Below, one piece after another: positions 45,823 to 54,454 of a stretch of 64,000 nt of DNA. The stretch spans positions 62,001 to 126,000 of the forward strand of contig CAVTWS010000023.1 in NCBI GenBank assembly GCA_963738445.1. The letters are read 5' to 3'. The notes under the pieces were generated by a model. It was given only the letters and a program-made list of their open reading frames with translations, did not search any database and was not told the origin of the DNA. Origin of the DNA: CAVTWS01 sp963738445 (GTDB lineage Bacteria; Actinomycetota; Acidimicrobiia; Acidimicrobiales; SHLQ01). Position 1 is the first letter of the stretch. Every line of letters begins with the position of its first letter. A program made the translations under genes and the position numbers.

Positions 45823-46800
45823 ATGCCCGACTGTCGCGTGCCAGCTATCGGATCATCACGTCGGTGGCGCCGAGGTGTGCGGCCCATGCTCATGATGCTC
45901 ACCCTCCTGGCCATGGTGGGACTCGTGTCGTGCGGCGACGATGACGACAAGGCCGGTGGCGGCGCGAGCGCGGACCTGACCGAGCCGAAGGATCCGCTTC
46001 CCGAGTTCGACGAGCCCGGGGTGGTCCGATGCGATGGATGCCCGGACGTCGAAGGCATCACCGACTTCGAACCGCAACTGGTCGGCGTCGCCGCGCAGCT
46101 GTTCTCGGGCAAGGCCGAGGGCGCCACCGGGAACGGGATCTTCTACGTGGAAGGCGAGGACCGGGAGGCGTACACCGGCGTCATCCGGACCGACGCGGAG
46201 ACCGGCGATTTCACGGTCAACGTGCCGCTTCTGTGCGGCGACCAGACGGTCAAGCTGGCCTGGTCGAACGACACCGGCACGGCCGGGGTCGTGCTCAAGC
46301 CGACCACGACCGACTGCGTCGCAGTCGACCTCCGCATCACGCTGGCCTGGGACGAGGTCGGCGACGACTTCGAGCTGCACCTCGTGCGGGAGGGTGGCGT
46401 GATCTACGACCCCGTCGATGACTGCACCTGGACGACCTGCGTCGGCATCTCGCCGGATTGGGGAGTGGAGGGTGATCCCACCGACGACCCGTCCAAAGAC
46501 GTCGACGGTGTGGGCGCGTTCGGTCCCGAGAACATCACCAACGCGAATCCGCCGGATGGGCGGTACACCCTGCTCGTGGAACACTGGGGCGCAGGTGGAC
46601 CGGGGGCGACGGGCGTGGTGACGATCAACCTGGCCGGGCATCCGCCGGTCCAGATCGACATCACCGGGCTCGACCCCCAGCACGTGCTGACTGTCGCGAC
46701 CATCGACTGGCCCGACGGCACGGTCACCCCGGTGCTCTCCGACTACGACTGCACGGAAACCTGGTCCCGCGGCTGTCCCGAGCCGTTGCCGCTCTCGTAG
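45823..46800 (+). CDS. Lipoprotein with YfaP/DUF2135-like beta domain
   Basis: 325 residues. The signal sequence has basic RRWRRGVRP, a hydrophobic core and lipobox LVSC followed by GDDDD, so it is a lipoprotein exported to the membrane surface. The ATG at 45886 (MLMML) is an alternative start giving a shorter signal peptide. The C-terminal half has LRITLAWDEVGDDFELHLVR, GAFGPENITNANPPDGRYTL and LVEHWGAGGPGATGVVTINL, the pattern of DUF2135/YfaP-like secreted beta domains. It follows the ligand-binding protein by 9 bases, so the two surface proteins are probably co-expressed. Function unknown. Confidence 0.72.
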   Translation: MPDCRVPAIGSSRRWRRGVRPMLMMLTLLAMVGLVSCGDDDDKAGGGASADLTEPKDPLPEFDEPGVVRCDGCPDVEGITDFEPQLVGVAAQLFSGKAEGATGNGIFYVEGEDREAYTGVIRTDAETGDFTVNVPLLCGDQTVKLAWSNDTGTAGVVLKPTTTDCVAVDLRITLAWDEVGDDFELHLVREGGVIYDPVDDCTWTTCVGISPDWGVEGDPTDDPSKDVDGVGAFGPENITNANPPDGRYTLLVEHWGAGGPGATGVVTINLAGHPPVQIDITGLDPQHVLTVATIDWPDGTVTPVLSDYDCTETWSRGCPEPLPLS

Positions 46801-46811
46801 CCTCGGGCCCG

Positions 46812-47660
46812 ATGGAGAGCGACGACAGCAGTCGACCCTGGCACGTGAACCGTGCCTGGTGGGACGACCGGGCCGCGGCCCACGCGGCATCGCCGGAGTA
46901 CGCCCTCGCCCGATACGTCGCGGACCCCACCCACCTCTCCGGCGTCGTGCGGTTCGATCTCCCTCGGCTGTTCGACGTGGCCGGGCTCGCCGGCGTGCAC
47001 CTGCAGTGCCACATCGGCACCGACACGCTGTCGCTGGCCCGACTGGGTGCACGGATGACGGGCCTCGACCTGTCGCCGGCGTCGCTCGCCCAGGCTCGCG
47101 ACCTCTCCGAACGGGCCGGGCCGAGCGTCCACTACGTCGAAGGCGACGTCTACGACGCCGCGGACCTCCTCGGCCCGAACGCGTTCGATTTCGTCTACAC
47201 GGGCATCGGGGCCCTCAACTGGCTGCCCGACATCGATCGGTGGGCCGAGGTTGTCGCCACGTTGCTCCGGCCGGGGGGCCGGCTCCACGTACGAGAGGGT
47301 CATCCGATGTTGTGGACGCTCGACGACCCGGGACCCGACGAGAAGCTCGTCGTGCGGTTCGCCTACTTCGAGACCGATGATCCGCTTCCGCTCGAAGAAC
47401 TGCCCGGCCAGGACGCCACCTACGTCACCACCGACACCGTGTTCACCGCCCACGACACCGCCGAGTGGAACCACGGCCTGGGGGAGATCGTCACCGCGCT
47501 GCTCGATCGAGGGTTCACGATCACCCGCCTCGAGGAGCACACGTCGATCCCGTGGAACGGTCTCATCGGGCTCATGGACGAGGACGCCGACGGCGAGTGG
47601 ACGCTCCGGGACCAGCCCGAGCGGGTGCCGATGAGCTACACGCTGCAGGCCGTGCTCTAG
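46812..47660 (+). CDS. Class I SAM-dependent methyltransferase
   Basis: 282 residues with the Rossmann methyltransferase order: VHLQCHIGTDTLSLARLGAR (motif I; the usual DLGCGxG is QCHIGTD), MTGLDLSPASLAQARDL (acidic residue binding the SAM ribose), VEGDVYDAADLL, and FDFVYTGIGALNWLPDIDRW. Family members of this LQCHxGxD type methylate small molecules; acceptor unknown. It is 11 bases after the lipoprotein stop and convergent with the secreted repeat protein. Confidence 0.85.
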   Translation: MESDDSSRPWHVNRAWWDDRAAAHAASPEYALARYVADPTHLSGVVRFDLPRLFDVAGLAGVHLQCHIGTDTLSLARLGARMTGLDLSPASLAQARDLSERAGPSVHYVEGDVYDAADLLGPNAFDFVYTGIGALNWLPDIDRWAEVVATLLRPGGRLHVREGHPMLWTLDDPGPDEKLVVRFAYFETDDPLPLEELPGQDATYVTTDTVFTAHDTAEWNHGLGEIVTALLDRGFTITRLEEHTSIPWNGLIGLMDEDADGEWTLRDQPERVPMSYTLQAVL

Positions 47661-47706
47661 GAGGCTGCGCCAATAGCGGGGCCGATCCAGCGAGCAACGC
47701 GGGCTT

Positions 47707-47728
47707 GTCGCCTGCGTCAGCAGGTGAC
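47707..47728. terminator. Hairpin between convergent genes
   Basis: Arms GTCGCCTGC and GCAGGTGAC (one mismatch) around a GTCA loop, in the 112-base gap between the stops of two convergent genes. There is no U-run, so termination is only suggested by position. Confidence 0.3.
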
Positions 47729-47772
47729 GACAACGGTTCGGACGTTTCGCCGTGCGCCTATCGGCGCGCGCT

Positions 47773-50550
47773 CTAGGTCGGGTACCAGCCGACGATGTCG
47801 GCGATGAGGTGGGTGGTGCCGGCGTTGTTGTAGAGGTTGATCTGGCCGTTGGGGTCGAGTTTGGTGATGACGAGGTTGGGGGTGTCTTGGCCGGGGTCGG
47901 TGTTGAGGTTGCTGGCGGTGGGTCGGGGTTCGTTGGTGGGCCAGGCGGTGATGTAGCTGGGGGTGGTTGATTGGGTGGCGGTGAGGTTGAGGGCGACGGC
48001 GGCGACGCCGGTGGTGGGGACGCTGCCGCGGCCGGTGATCTGGAGGGTGATGGGGGTGCCGGGGGTGAGGGGTCCGGTGCCGGCGGCTTGGGTGTCGATG
48101 GTGGGTTCGCCGGGGCGGGTGTCGAGGAGCCGGGCCGGCGACAGCGGCGTGTAGGCGGGTCCGGTCGGGTACCAGCCGACGATGTCGGCGATGAGGTGGG
48201 TGGTGCCGGCGTTGTTGTAGAGGTTGATCTGGCCGTTGGGGTCGAGTTTGGTGATGACGAGGTTGGGGGTGTCTTGGCCGGGGTCGGTGTTGAGGTTGCT
48301 GGCGGTGGGTCGGGGTTCGTTGGTGGGCCAGGCGGTGATGTAGCTGGGGGTGGTTGATTGGGTGGCGGTGAGGTTGAGGGCGACGGCGGCGACGCCGGTG
48401 GTGGGGACGCCGCCGCGGCCGGTGATCTGGAGGGTGATGGGGGTGCCGGGGGTGAGGGGTCCGGTGCCGGCGGCTTGGGTGTCGATGGTGGGTTCGCCGG
48501 GGCGGGTGTCGAGGAGCCGGGCCGGCGACAGCGGCGTGTAGGCGGGTCCGGTCGGGTACCAGCCGACGATGTCGGCGATGAGGTGGGTGGTGCCGGCGTT
48601 GTTGTAGAGGTTGATCTGGCCGTTGGGGTCGAGTTTGGTGATGACGAGGTTGGGGGTGTCTTGGCCGGGGTCGGTGTTGAGGTTGCTGGCGGTGGGTCGG
48701 GGTTCGTTGGTGGGCCAGGCGGTGATGTAGCTGGGGGTGGTTGATTGGGTGGCGGTGAGGTTGAGGGCGACGGCGGCGACGCCGGTGGTGGGGACGCCGC
48801 CGCGGCCGGTGATCTGGAGGGTGATGGGGGTGCCGGGGGTGAGGGGTCCGGTGCCGGCGGCTTGGGTGTCGATGGTGGGTTCGCCGGGGCGGGTGTCGAG
48901 GAGCCGGGCCGGCGACAGCGGCGTGTACCCGAGTGGCGGGACGGGAGCGCGGCCGGCCGGCGCCGCGCACTGCAGGGTGAGCACGAGTCCGGTCCACTCC
49001 GGCGGCACGGGCAGGCTCGGGGTCTCCACCGCTGCGGTCGCCGGATCGCCCGGAGCGTGGCAGCCGAGCCGTTCGGCCCGAACCCGGTAGACGCCGGTCG
49101 CGGTGAACCAGGCGAAGGCACCGTCGGAGCCGGTGAGGTCCGGATTGGTGCGATTGGTCGGAGACATCAGGACCGAGCCGTTCGGAACGGGGGTGAATGG
49201 CCCGGCCGCGCTCTCCGCCCGCAGGAGGGTGACCCGGGCTCCGGCGATCGGGGCGCCCGTCGTGTCGACCACCGTGCCGCTGGGGTCGATGTAGAGACCG
49301 AACCCGATCGACTCGTCTGCCGGGCCGGGGCAGTCGATGGTGATGTCGACCGTGAACTCGCCGGACACGTTCAAGACCCCGGCTGTCGCCACGTAGTTCC
49401 CGGATCCGACCGGCGTTTCCGGCATCGGCTGGTCGAGCACCGGGTGCGGTGAGGAGTCGTCCGGTGTCGGGGTGAGGTCGTGGACGCTGAACCGGGCCTG
49501 ACCGCCCGGGCACCCGGCCGACGTGATCTGCAGCGCCTGGGACGGTCGGAGCGACGGCACGCCGCCCGGAGCCGTGCCCACGCCTGCCACGATCGTGCCC
49601 GCCGGCGGCGGGGCCAGGGCGGCCCGGGGAACGAGAGCGATGTCGTGATCGGCGATGTCGTCGCCGGGGGAGATGGTGACCCGTGACCCACCGATGGGGG
49701 TCAGGAAGTACCGCCCGGGGTCGACGCGCAGCGAGACCTCCGAGGCCTCCCCGCTCACGCCGACGTAGGCGGTGTACCGTCCGGCGGCGTCCGTCCGGGC
49801 CCCGTTGATCCCGACGTCGTTCAGCGGCAGTCCCGTCGTTTGATCGGTGACGACGCCGCTGACGGTCGACAACCCATCGAGGCTGAGCACGATCCCCTGG
49901 GCCGGCCGGCCCGGTGAGACCGCTGGGGTCGTCGCGGGCTCCGTCGCGACGGCGCCGACCGTGGCCACCACGGAGTGAACGCCGGCGGGTAACCCGGCCA
50001 GCGTGAACACGCCCCCGGCGCTCGACACCGTCGTCACCGGTATCTGGCCCGCTCCGCTGACCTGCACCATGACGTTGGCGCCCGGGAACCCGGCGCCTTC
50101 GAACCGGACGAGCCCCGACACCGACGACGATGGCGGCAGCACGGCGTCGAAACCGTTGACCTGCTCGTCTCGACCGACCTCGCCGAGATCGGTGCGAACG
50201 ACGTACGCATATCGCAGCAGGGGATCGCGGAACGCCACCTGGGCGACCTCTCCGACGATCGGGGCGATCCGGTATCGGCCGTCGGCTTCGGTCGTCTCGC
50301 GGGCGAATTCGCAGAAGCCGCCGTCGTCGCAACTCCCGTGGAGCGATACGACGATCCCGGCGAGCGGTGTCCCGGCGTCGTCGGTGACCGTGCCCGCGAC
50401 CGTGCCGCGGGGGCCGTCGCCTCCTTGAGCGCCGGCTGCGGGCGCCCGGAGGAAGGCGGACACCAGGACGATCACCGTCAGCACGACGAGGGCGCGCGTC
50501 GACGTCGCGTCCCTCGTGGTGCGTTCAGCGGTTGTGGCGCCGTGGTCCAC
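47773..50550 (-). CDS. Large secreted protein: carboxypeptidase-regulatory-like beta domains plus three identical C-terminal repeats
   Basis: About 925 residues from GTG 50550, preceded by AAGGGA at good spacing. The signal peptide is RALVVLTVIVLVSAFLRAPA with cleavage near AGAQG. Next come several Ig-like/carboxypeptidase-regulatory repeats (GTVTDDAGTPLAGIVVSLHG, SGLVRFEGAGFPGANVMVQV, SGVVTDQTTGLPLNDVGING), then a Cys-containing region. The C-terminus is three near-identical 129-residue units, each from YTPLSPARLLDTRPG to NNAGTTHLIADIVGWYP. This 'RLLDTR...GWY' unit is common in large secreted actinobacterial proteins and also occurs in the protein at 60139. Its role is not known; surface attachment or adhesion is a guess. 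Confidence 0.82.
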   Translation of the reverse strand: MDHGATTAERTTRDATSTRALVVLTVIVLVSAFLRAPAAGAQGGDGPRGTVAGTVTDDAGTPLAGIVVSLHGSCDDGGFCEFARETTEADGRYRIAPIVGEVAQVAFRDPLLRYAYVVRTDLGEVGRDEQVNGFDAVLPPSSSVSGLVRFEGAGFPGANVMVQVSGAGQIPVTTVSSAGGVFTLAGLPAGVHSVVATVGAVATEPATTPAVSPGRPAQGIVLSLDGLSTVSGVVTDQTTGLPLNDVGINGARTDAAGRYTAYVGVSGEASEVSLRVDPGRYFLTPIGGSRVTISPGDDIADHDIALVPRAALAPPPAGTIVAGVGTAPGGVPSLRPSQALQITSAGCPGGQARFSVHDLTPTPDDSSPHPVLDQPMPETPVGSGNYVATAGVLNVSGEFTVDITIDCPGPADESIGFGLYIDPSGTVVDTTGAPIAGARVTLLRAESAAGPFTPVPNGSVLMSPTNRTNPDLTGSDGAFAWFTATGVYRVRAERLGCHAPGDPATAAVETPSLPVPPEWTGLVLTLQCAAPAGRAPVPPLGYTPLSPARLLDTRPGEPTIDTQAAGTGPLTPGTPITLQITGRGGVPTTGVAAVALNLTATQSTTPSYITAWPTNEPRPTASNLNTDPGQDTPNLVITKLDPNGQINLYNNAGTTHLIADIVGWYPTGPAYTPLSPARLLDTRPGEPTIDTQAAGTGPLTPGTPITLQITGRGGVPTTGVAAVALNLTATQSTTPSYITAWPTNEPRPTASNLNTDPGQDTPNLVITKLDPNGQINLYNNAGTTHLIADIVGWYPTGPAYTPLSPARLLDTRPGEPTIDTQAAGTGPLTPGTPITLQITGRGSVPTTGVAAVALNLTATQSTTPSYITAWPTNEPRPTASNLNTDPGQDTPNLVITKLDPNGQINLYNNAGTTHLIADIVGWYPT
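47776..48927. repeat. Three tandem 387-bp repeats, almost identical
   Basis: Copies at 47776-48162, 48163-48549 and 48550-48927 (the last lacks the final linker bases). I see only one base difference: CGCTGCCGCGG in the first copy against CGCCGCCGCGG in the others, changing Gly to Ser in the protein. Identity at third codon positions implies a very recent duplication or ongoing homogenisation. Confidence 0.95.
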
Positions 50551-50797
50551 GGGCTCGTCCCTTCGCGTCGGATCCCCTGAGATCTCCCCGCGCGCGAACA
50601 CGTGGTCCGCAGCCTGGCCCGCCCGTAGTCAAGCAGACGGGAGCCCACGGCGTCCGGTCGGCAGATGGTCATCGCTGCGGGACCAGGGTGAGGTCAGAGA
50701 CCGGGAACGACCTCCCGGGTCACGCCGCCAAGCCGTCGAATCGGTGCCCACGCCCGTATCCGGCGGGGCATCGAGGTCCGGCCTAGAGTGCCGACCC

Positions 50798-51874
50798 ATG
50801 AGCCTTCGAGTGGTGGTGTGGGGTACGGGCGGAGTCGGGTCCAAGGCCATCGCCGCCATCTCGGCTCGACCGGACCTGGAGTTGGTCGGCGTGTGGGTGC
50901 ACTCGCCGGAAAAGGTGGGCGTCGATGCCGGTGTGCTCGCCGGCGGTGACCCGTTGGGCGTTGCGGCCACCGACGACGTCGACGCCCTCCTGGCGCTGGA
51001 GCCCGACTGCGCGTGCTACACCGCCAGCGGTCCGGCGGGTGATGCCGTCGCTGTCCTCGACTACGTCCGCCTGCTCGAGGCCGGCGTCAACGTCGTCACC
51101 GTGAGCACCGCGGCCCTGGTGTATCCGAAGGGCTACGACCCCGCGAACCGGGCGGCCCTCGAAGCCGCGGCGGCGAAGGGTGGAGCGACCCTGTATGCGT
51201 CGGGCATCGAACCGGGATTCGCCGCCGATCAGTTCCTGTTGACCATGCTCACGATGTCGAAGTCGGTGCGGTCGACCCGCGTGCAGGAGATCTTCACGTA
51301 CGCCGGTTACCCGGTCGAGTTCGTCATGCACGAGGTGTTCGGATTCGGCAAGCCGCTCGACCACACGCCCCTGATGGCGCTCGGCGGCTCGCAACTCGGC
51401 ACCTGGGGTCCGCCCGTGCGCATGGTGGCCGATGCCATGGGTGTCGAGCTCGACCGCATCCGGGAGACCTTCGAGGTCGCCCCGACCCCTCGCCGCCTGG
51501 AGGTCGCCTACGGCGTGATCGAGGCGGGCACCGTCGGAGCGGTGCGGTTCGAGACCATCGGCGTGGTCGCGGGGCGCGACGCCATCGTGATCGAGCACGT
51601 CAACCGGATGGCACTCGACCTGGCGCCGGAGTGGCCCACCTCGGCCCGGGACGGCACCTATCGGATCGAGATCGAGGGCGAGCCGGACATGCAGTGCGAT
51701 TTCACGGTGGGTCAACCCGAGACCTTCAGCCCCGAAGGCATGCTGGCCACGACCATGAGGATCGTGAACGCCATCCCGGCGGTGTGCGCGGCGCCGGCCG
51801 GCCTGGTCAGCTCGCTCGATCTGCCGCTGACTCTGCCGGTCGGGGCGTTCGACGCCGGACCGGCGTCGGAGTAG
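50798..51874 (+). CDS. NAD(P)-dependent dihydrodipicolinate-reductase-like protein
   Basis: 358 residues. The N-terminal Rossmann loop is VVVWGTGGVGSKAIAAISAR, followed by LELVGVWVHSPEKVGVDAGV, as in DapB/homoserine-dehydrogenase-like oxidoreductases of actinobacteria. Longer than true DapB and without its catalytic HH motif, so it is not lysine biosynthesis. Such genes are frequent in steroid and terpenoid catabolic loci. Start ATG 50798; the 247-base gap before it faces the divergent secreted-protein gene and shows no other gene. The SDR follows 10 bases after the stop, so the two form an operon. Confidence 0.8.
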   Translation: MSLRVVVWGTGGVGSKAIAAISARPDLELVGVWVHSPEKVGVDAGVLAGGDPLGVAATDDVDALLALEPDCACYTASGPAGDAVAVLDYVRLLEAGVNVVTVSTAALVYPKGYDPANRAALEAAAAKGGATLYASGIEPGFAADQFLLTMLTMSKSVRSTRVQEIFTYAGYPVEFVMHEVFGFGKPLDHTPLMALGGSQLGTWGPPVRMVADAMGVELDRIRETFEVAPTPRRLEVAYGVIEAGTVGAVRFETIGVVAGRDAIVIEHVNRMALDLAPEWPTSARDGTYRIEIEGEPDMQCDFTVGQPETFSPEGMLATTMRIVNAIPAVCAAPAGLVSSLDLPLTLPVGAFDAGPASE

Positions 51875-51884
51875 GAGGCCGGGC

Positions 51885-52658
51885 GTGGCGGCCGACATGG
51901 ATCTCGCGGAACGCGTCGTCATCGTCACCGGGGCGGGTCGCGGCGTGGGTCTCGGCATCGCCCGCCACCTGGCGACTCGAGGGTGCACCGTGGTCGTCGG
52001 GGAGCGCCACGAGCAGCGCCTGGCCGAGGTCACCGCCGAGTTGGTGAGCCTCGGGGCCCGCCACCTCGGCGTGTCGTGCGATGTCGGCGACCGTGAGCAG
52101 GTGCTCGACCTCGTGGCGTCGACGGTCGATGCGTTCGGACGCGTCGACGGCCTGGTCAACAACGCCCAACGACTCATCTCCACCAAGCCGCTCGAGGACG
52201 TGACCGAGGCCGACATGGACACCGTCCACCGCAGCGGAACGCTGGGGACACTGTGGGGCATGCAGGCCGTGTTGCCCCACATGCGCGCCCGGGGGTGGGG
52301 GCGAATCGTGAACCTGGCCTCGGCCAGCGGCATCCGCGGCGCGGCGGGCACCGGTCCCTACAACGCGGCGAAGGAGGCGATCCGGGCCCTGACTCGAACC
52401 GCAGCCCGTGAGTGGGCGCCGCATGGAATCGTCGTCAACTGCATCTGCCCGGCAGCGGCGGGTCATCACACCCGTCCCGGTGAGGGTGAGCTGGGCTTCG
52501 AGTCCTGGCTGGCCATGTACGGAGCCCATCCCATGGGACGCGACGGCGACCCGGAGCACGACATCGCGCCGGTGAGCGCGTTCCTGCTCTCCGACGCCTG
52601 TCGCTACCTCACCGGCGAGACCCTGATGGTCGACGGCGGGGGAGTCATGCGGGCCTGA
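51885..52658 (+). CDS. Short-chain dehydrogenase/reductase
   Basis: 257 residues from GTG 51885. TGAGRGVG cofactor loop, LVNNAQRLIS (NNAG variant with Gln), Ser in NLASASGIRG, and Tyr/Lys in GPYNAAKEA; the C-terminus is TLMVDGGGVMRA. The adjacent DapB-like gene suggests a shared substrate. Confidence 0.87.
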   Translation: MAADMDLAERVVIVTGAGRGVGLGIARHLATRGCTVVVGERHEQRLAEVTAELVSLGARHLGVSCDVGDREQVLDLVASTVDAFGRVDGLVNNAQRLISTKPLEDVTEADMDTVHRSGTLGTLWGMQAVLPHMRARGWGRIVNLASASGIRGAAGTGPYNAAKEAIRALTRTAAREWAPHGIVVNCICPAAAGHHTRPGEGELGFESWLAMYGAHPMGRDGDPEHDIAPVSAFLLSDACRYLTGETLMVDGGGVMRA

Positions 52659-52767
52659 CGGCGCAAGTACCACACGACCCTGTCACCGCGCGGACGTAGG
52701 CTCGCTCTACCGATCGAAGCCCGGCGCTCCTGGCTTCCCCGAAATCTGAAACGCCTTCGGGGGTACC

Positions 52768-53175
52768 ATGATCGTCGATGACCGAGCTCGCCGCGAGCTC
52801 CATGCTGCGCTGGAGACAACGCTCGGACCAGAGCCAGCAGACATTCTCATGAACCTTCTTCCACCAACGGATTGGAACGACATCGCGACCACGGCAGACG
52901 TGGAGGGCGCGTCGATCGCCATGCGGAGCGACATGGCGACTCTGCAGTCCACCCTGCAGGGGGAGATGGTGGAGTTGCGGAGCGAACTGCGAGGCGAGAT
53001 CGGGGAGTTGCGGAGCGAACTGCGAGGCGAGATCGGGGTGCTGCGAGGCGAGATCGCGGGGGTCAGGGTCGAGTTGGCCGAGGTCAAGGGCGAGTTCTTC
53101 CGCAACATGGCCTTGACCAACTTCGTGGCGGTGCTCACCGCCGTCGGGTTGGTGTTGGCGGCCATGAGGATCTGA
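52768..53175 (+). CDS. Small coiled-coil protein with C-terminal membrane helix
   Basis: 135 residues. The N-terminus RARRELHAALETTLGPEPAD and LMNLLPPTDWNDIAT is a conserved actinobacterial head. Then comes a coiled coil with 11-residue periodicity (ELRSELRGEIG twice, then VLRGEIAGVRVELAEVKGEF) and a final hydrophobic helix (NFVAVLTAVGLVLAAM). It resembles small membrane-anchored coiled-coil proteins of unknown function (CCDC90/DUF1640-like architecture). The coil contains an exact 33-bp tandem duplication. Confidence 0.75.
   Translation: MIVDDRARRELHAALETTLGPEPADILMNLLPPTDWNDIATTADVEGASIAMRSDMATLQSTLQGEMVELRSELRGEIGELRSELRGEIGVLRGEIAGVRVELAEVKGEFFRNMALTNFVAVLTAVGLVLAAMRI
52972..53037. repeat. 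Exact 33-bp tandem duplication inside a coiled coil
   Basis: Units 52972-53004 and 53005-53037 are identical and encode ELRSELRGEIG twice, exactly one hendecad of coiled coil, so the copy number can change length without changing phase. Confidence 0.93.
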
Positions 53176-53223
53176 ACCGCCTGCCGGCGGGCGTTCGATG
53201 ATCCAACATCGACGTTCGACGCG

Positions 53224-53751
53224 TCAGGCGGATCGGTCGAGCCACTTGACGAAGATGGTGGTGGAGCAGGGACGCCCGTCGGGCCACCGCGCGAAGCCGG
53301 GGATCTCGCCGACCCGGCGCCAGCCGCGGCGTTCATCGACGCGCTCGGCCTCGGCACTGGCCGTGTCCAGAACGAGCAGCGACCGACCGGCCTTGACCGC
53401 TTCGGCCTCGGCCCGATCCATCAGCGCCTCAGCGACGCCGCGCCGGCGGGCGGCCGGCGTCACCAGGAGCTTGGCGATCTCGGCGCGGTGCGGCTGGTTC
53501 TCCGGTAGGTCCAGGATCACCTGGACGGTGCCGAGAACACGAGACGCCGCCTCGGCCACGAGGATCAGTCGCTCGCCCCGGTCGGCGCGGCCGAGCACAT
53601 CGGCCCAGAAGGTCTCGGCCTTGGGGCGTTCGAGGGGTGCCATGAACCCGACCGAGGCGCCGTCGTCCACGCACTCGATCAGGATGTCGGCGAGCGCCGA
53701 CACCAGCCCCGGTTCGGTGCCCACGCGGCGGACCTGGATCGGCGAGGTCAA
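53224..53751 (-). CDS. GNAT family N-acetyltransferase
   Basis: 175 residues. Acetyl-CoA motif A is IAKLLVTPAARRRGVAEALM (R/Q-x-x-G-x-G/A), preceded by VLGTVQVILDLPENQPHRAE and followed by SLLVLDTASAEAERVDERRG. The start is TTG 53751, which overlaps the TGA of the upstream regulator (TTGA); no better start is available and coupling explains the weak codon. In family members of this type the substrate is often an amine or antibiotic. Pairing with an XRE-cupin regulator is common. Confidence 0.82.
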   Translation of the reverse strand: MTSPIQVRRVGTEPGLVSALADILIECVDDGASVGFMAPLERPKAETFWADVLGRADRGERLILVAEAASRVLGTVQVILDLPENQPHRAEIAKLLVTPAARRRGVAEALMDRAEAEAVKAGRSLLVLDTASAEAERVDERRGWRRVGEIPGFARWPDGRPCSTTIFVKWLDRSA

Positions 53752-54350
53752 GGGGTTCGCCGATTCGTCGGTCGCGGCAGGCTGGCCAGCACCACCAGGT
53801 AGCGGGCGGGCCGGGTCGTCGGGTTGTGGAAGGTCGTCGGTACGTCGAGCTTCATCGCCAGGCAGTCGCCCCGGCTCAGCTCGTGGCGCCGATCGCCGAG
53901 CGACACATCGATCCGTCCGGAGGTGACGTACACCTGCTGGTGGATGTCGGCTGATCGCTCGGCGGTCTCGAAGGCGACGGTCTGCCCGGGAGGGAACTCG
54001 ACCTCGACGAGGTGGATGGGCGACGGCCAGTCCGGTGGGGACACCGCCCGGCGTCGGTACCCCGAGCTGGGATCGGACCACACGACCTGGCGGGTCCGCC
54101 GGGAGACGGGCGACGGCGCCTCATCCGGTTCGGCGGAGTCGAACAGCGCAGCGAGCGGGATGTCGAGGGCCGTGGCGAGACGGTCGAGGACCACGGCGGT
54201 GGGACTGGACTCGCTCCGCTCGATCAACGAGATCGCGGACCGGCTGACCCCCGAGGCGGCGGCGAGCTGGTCGAGACTCAGGCCGAGTGACCCCCGGAGT
54301 TGACGGAGCCGAAGGGCCACACGATCGTTCACCGGCGAGATGGTGGACAT
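53748..54350 (-). CDS. XRE family regulator with C-terminal cupin domain
   Basis: 200 residues. HTH_3 domain at the N-terminus (LRQLRGSLGLSLDQLAAASG, VSRSAISLIERSESSPTAVV) and a cupin at the C-terminus (FPPGQTVAFETAERSADIHQ, VYVTSGRIDVSLGDRRHELS, RGDCLAMKLDVPTTFHNPTT). Such regulators sense a small molecule in the cupin and control the adjacent gene; here the GNAT gene overlaps its stop. Three 14-bp direct repeats lie just before its start and probably serve as its operator. Confidence 0.88.
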   Translation of the reverse strand: MSTISPVNDRVALRLRQLRGSLGLSLDQLAAASGVSRSAISLIERSESSPTAVVLDRLATALDIPLAALFDSAEPDEAPSPVSRRTRQVVWSDPSSGYRRRAVSPPDWPSPIHLVEVEFPPGQTVAFETAERSADIHQQVYVTSGRIDVSLGDRRHELSRGDCLAMKLDVPTTFHNPTTRPARYLVVLASLPRPTNRRTP

Positions 54351-54356
54351 CGATGT

Positions 54357-54398
54357 CCAGAATAACAGAACCAGAATAACAGAACCAGAACAACAGAC
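54357..54398. promoter_or_regulatory. Three tandem 14-bp direct repeats in a divergent promoter
   Basis: CCAGAATAACAGAA at 54357-54370, an exact second copy at 54371-54384, and a diverged third (CCAGAACAACAGAC) at 54385-54398. The block is AT-rich against a very GC-rich background, begins 7 bases from the XRE-cupin start at 54350 and lies 57 bases before the divergent acyl-CoA dehydrogenase. Probable operator for the XRE-cupin regulator. Confidence 0.55.
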
Positions 54399-54454
54399 AG
54401 GGTGGCCGGCGCCTCGGGTCGTCGCCGACGGGGGAAACTACGCTCGGTCGTCTC

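Noticed and set aside
47776..48927. The 387-bp units considered as a CRISPR-like or mobile repeat
   Set aside because: Units are head-to-tail without spacers and encode in-frame protein repeats.
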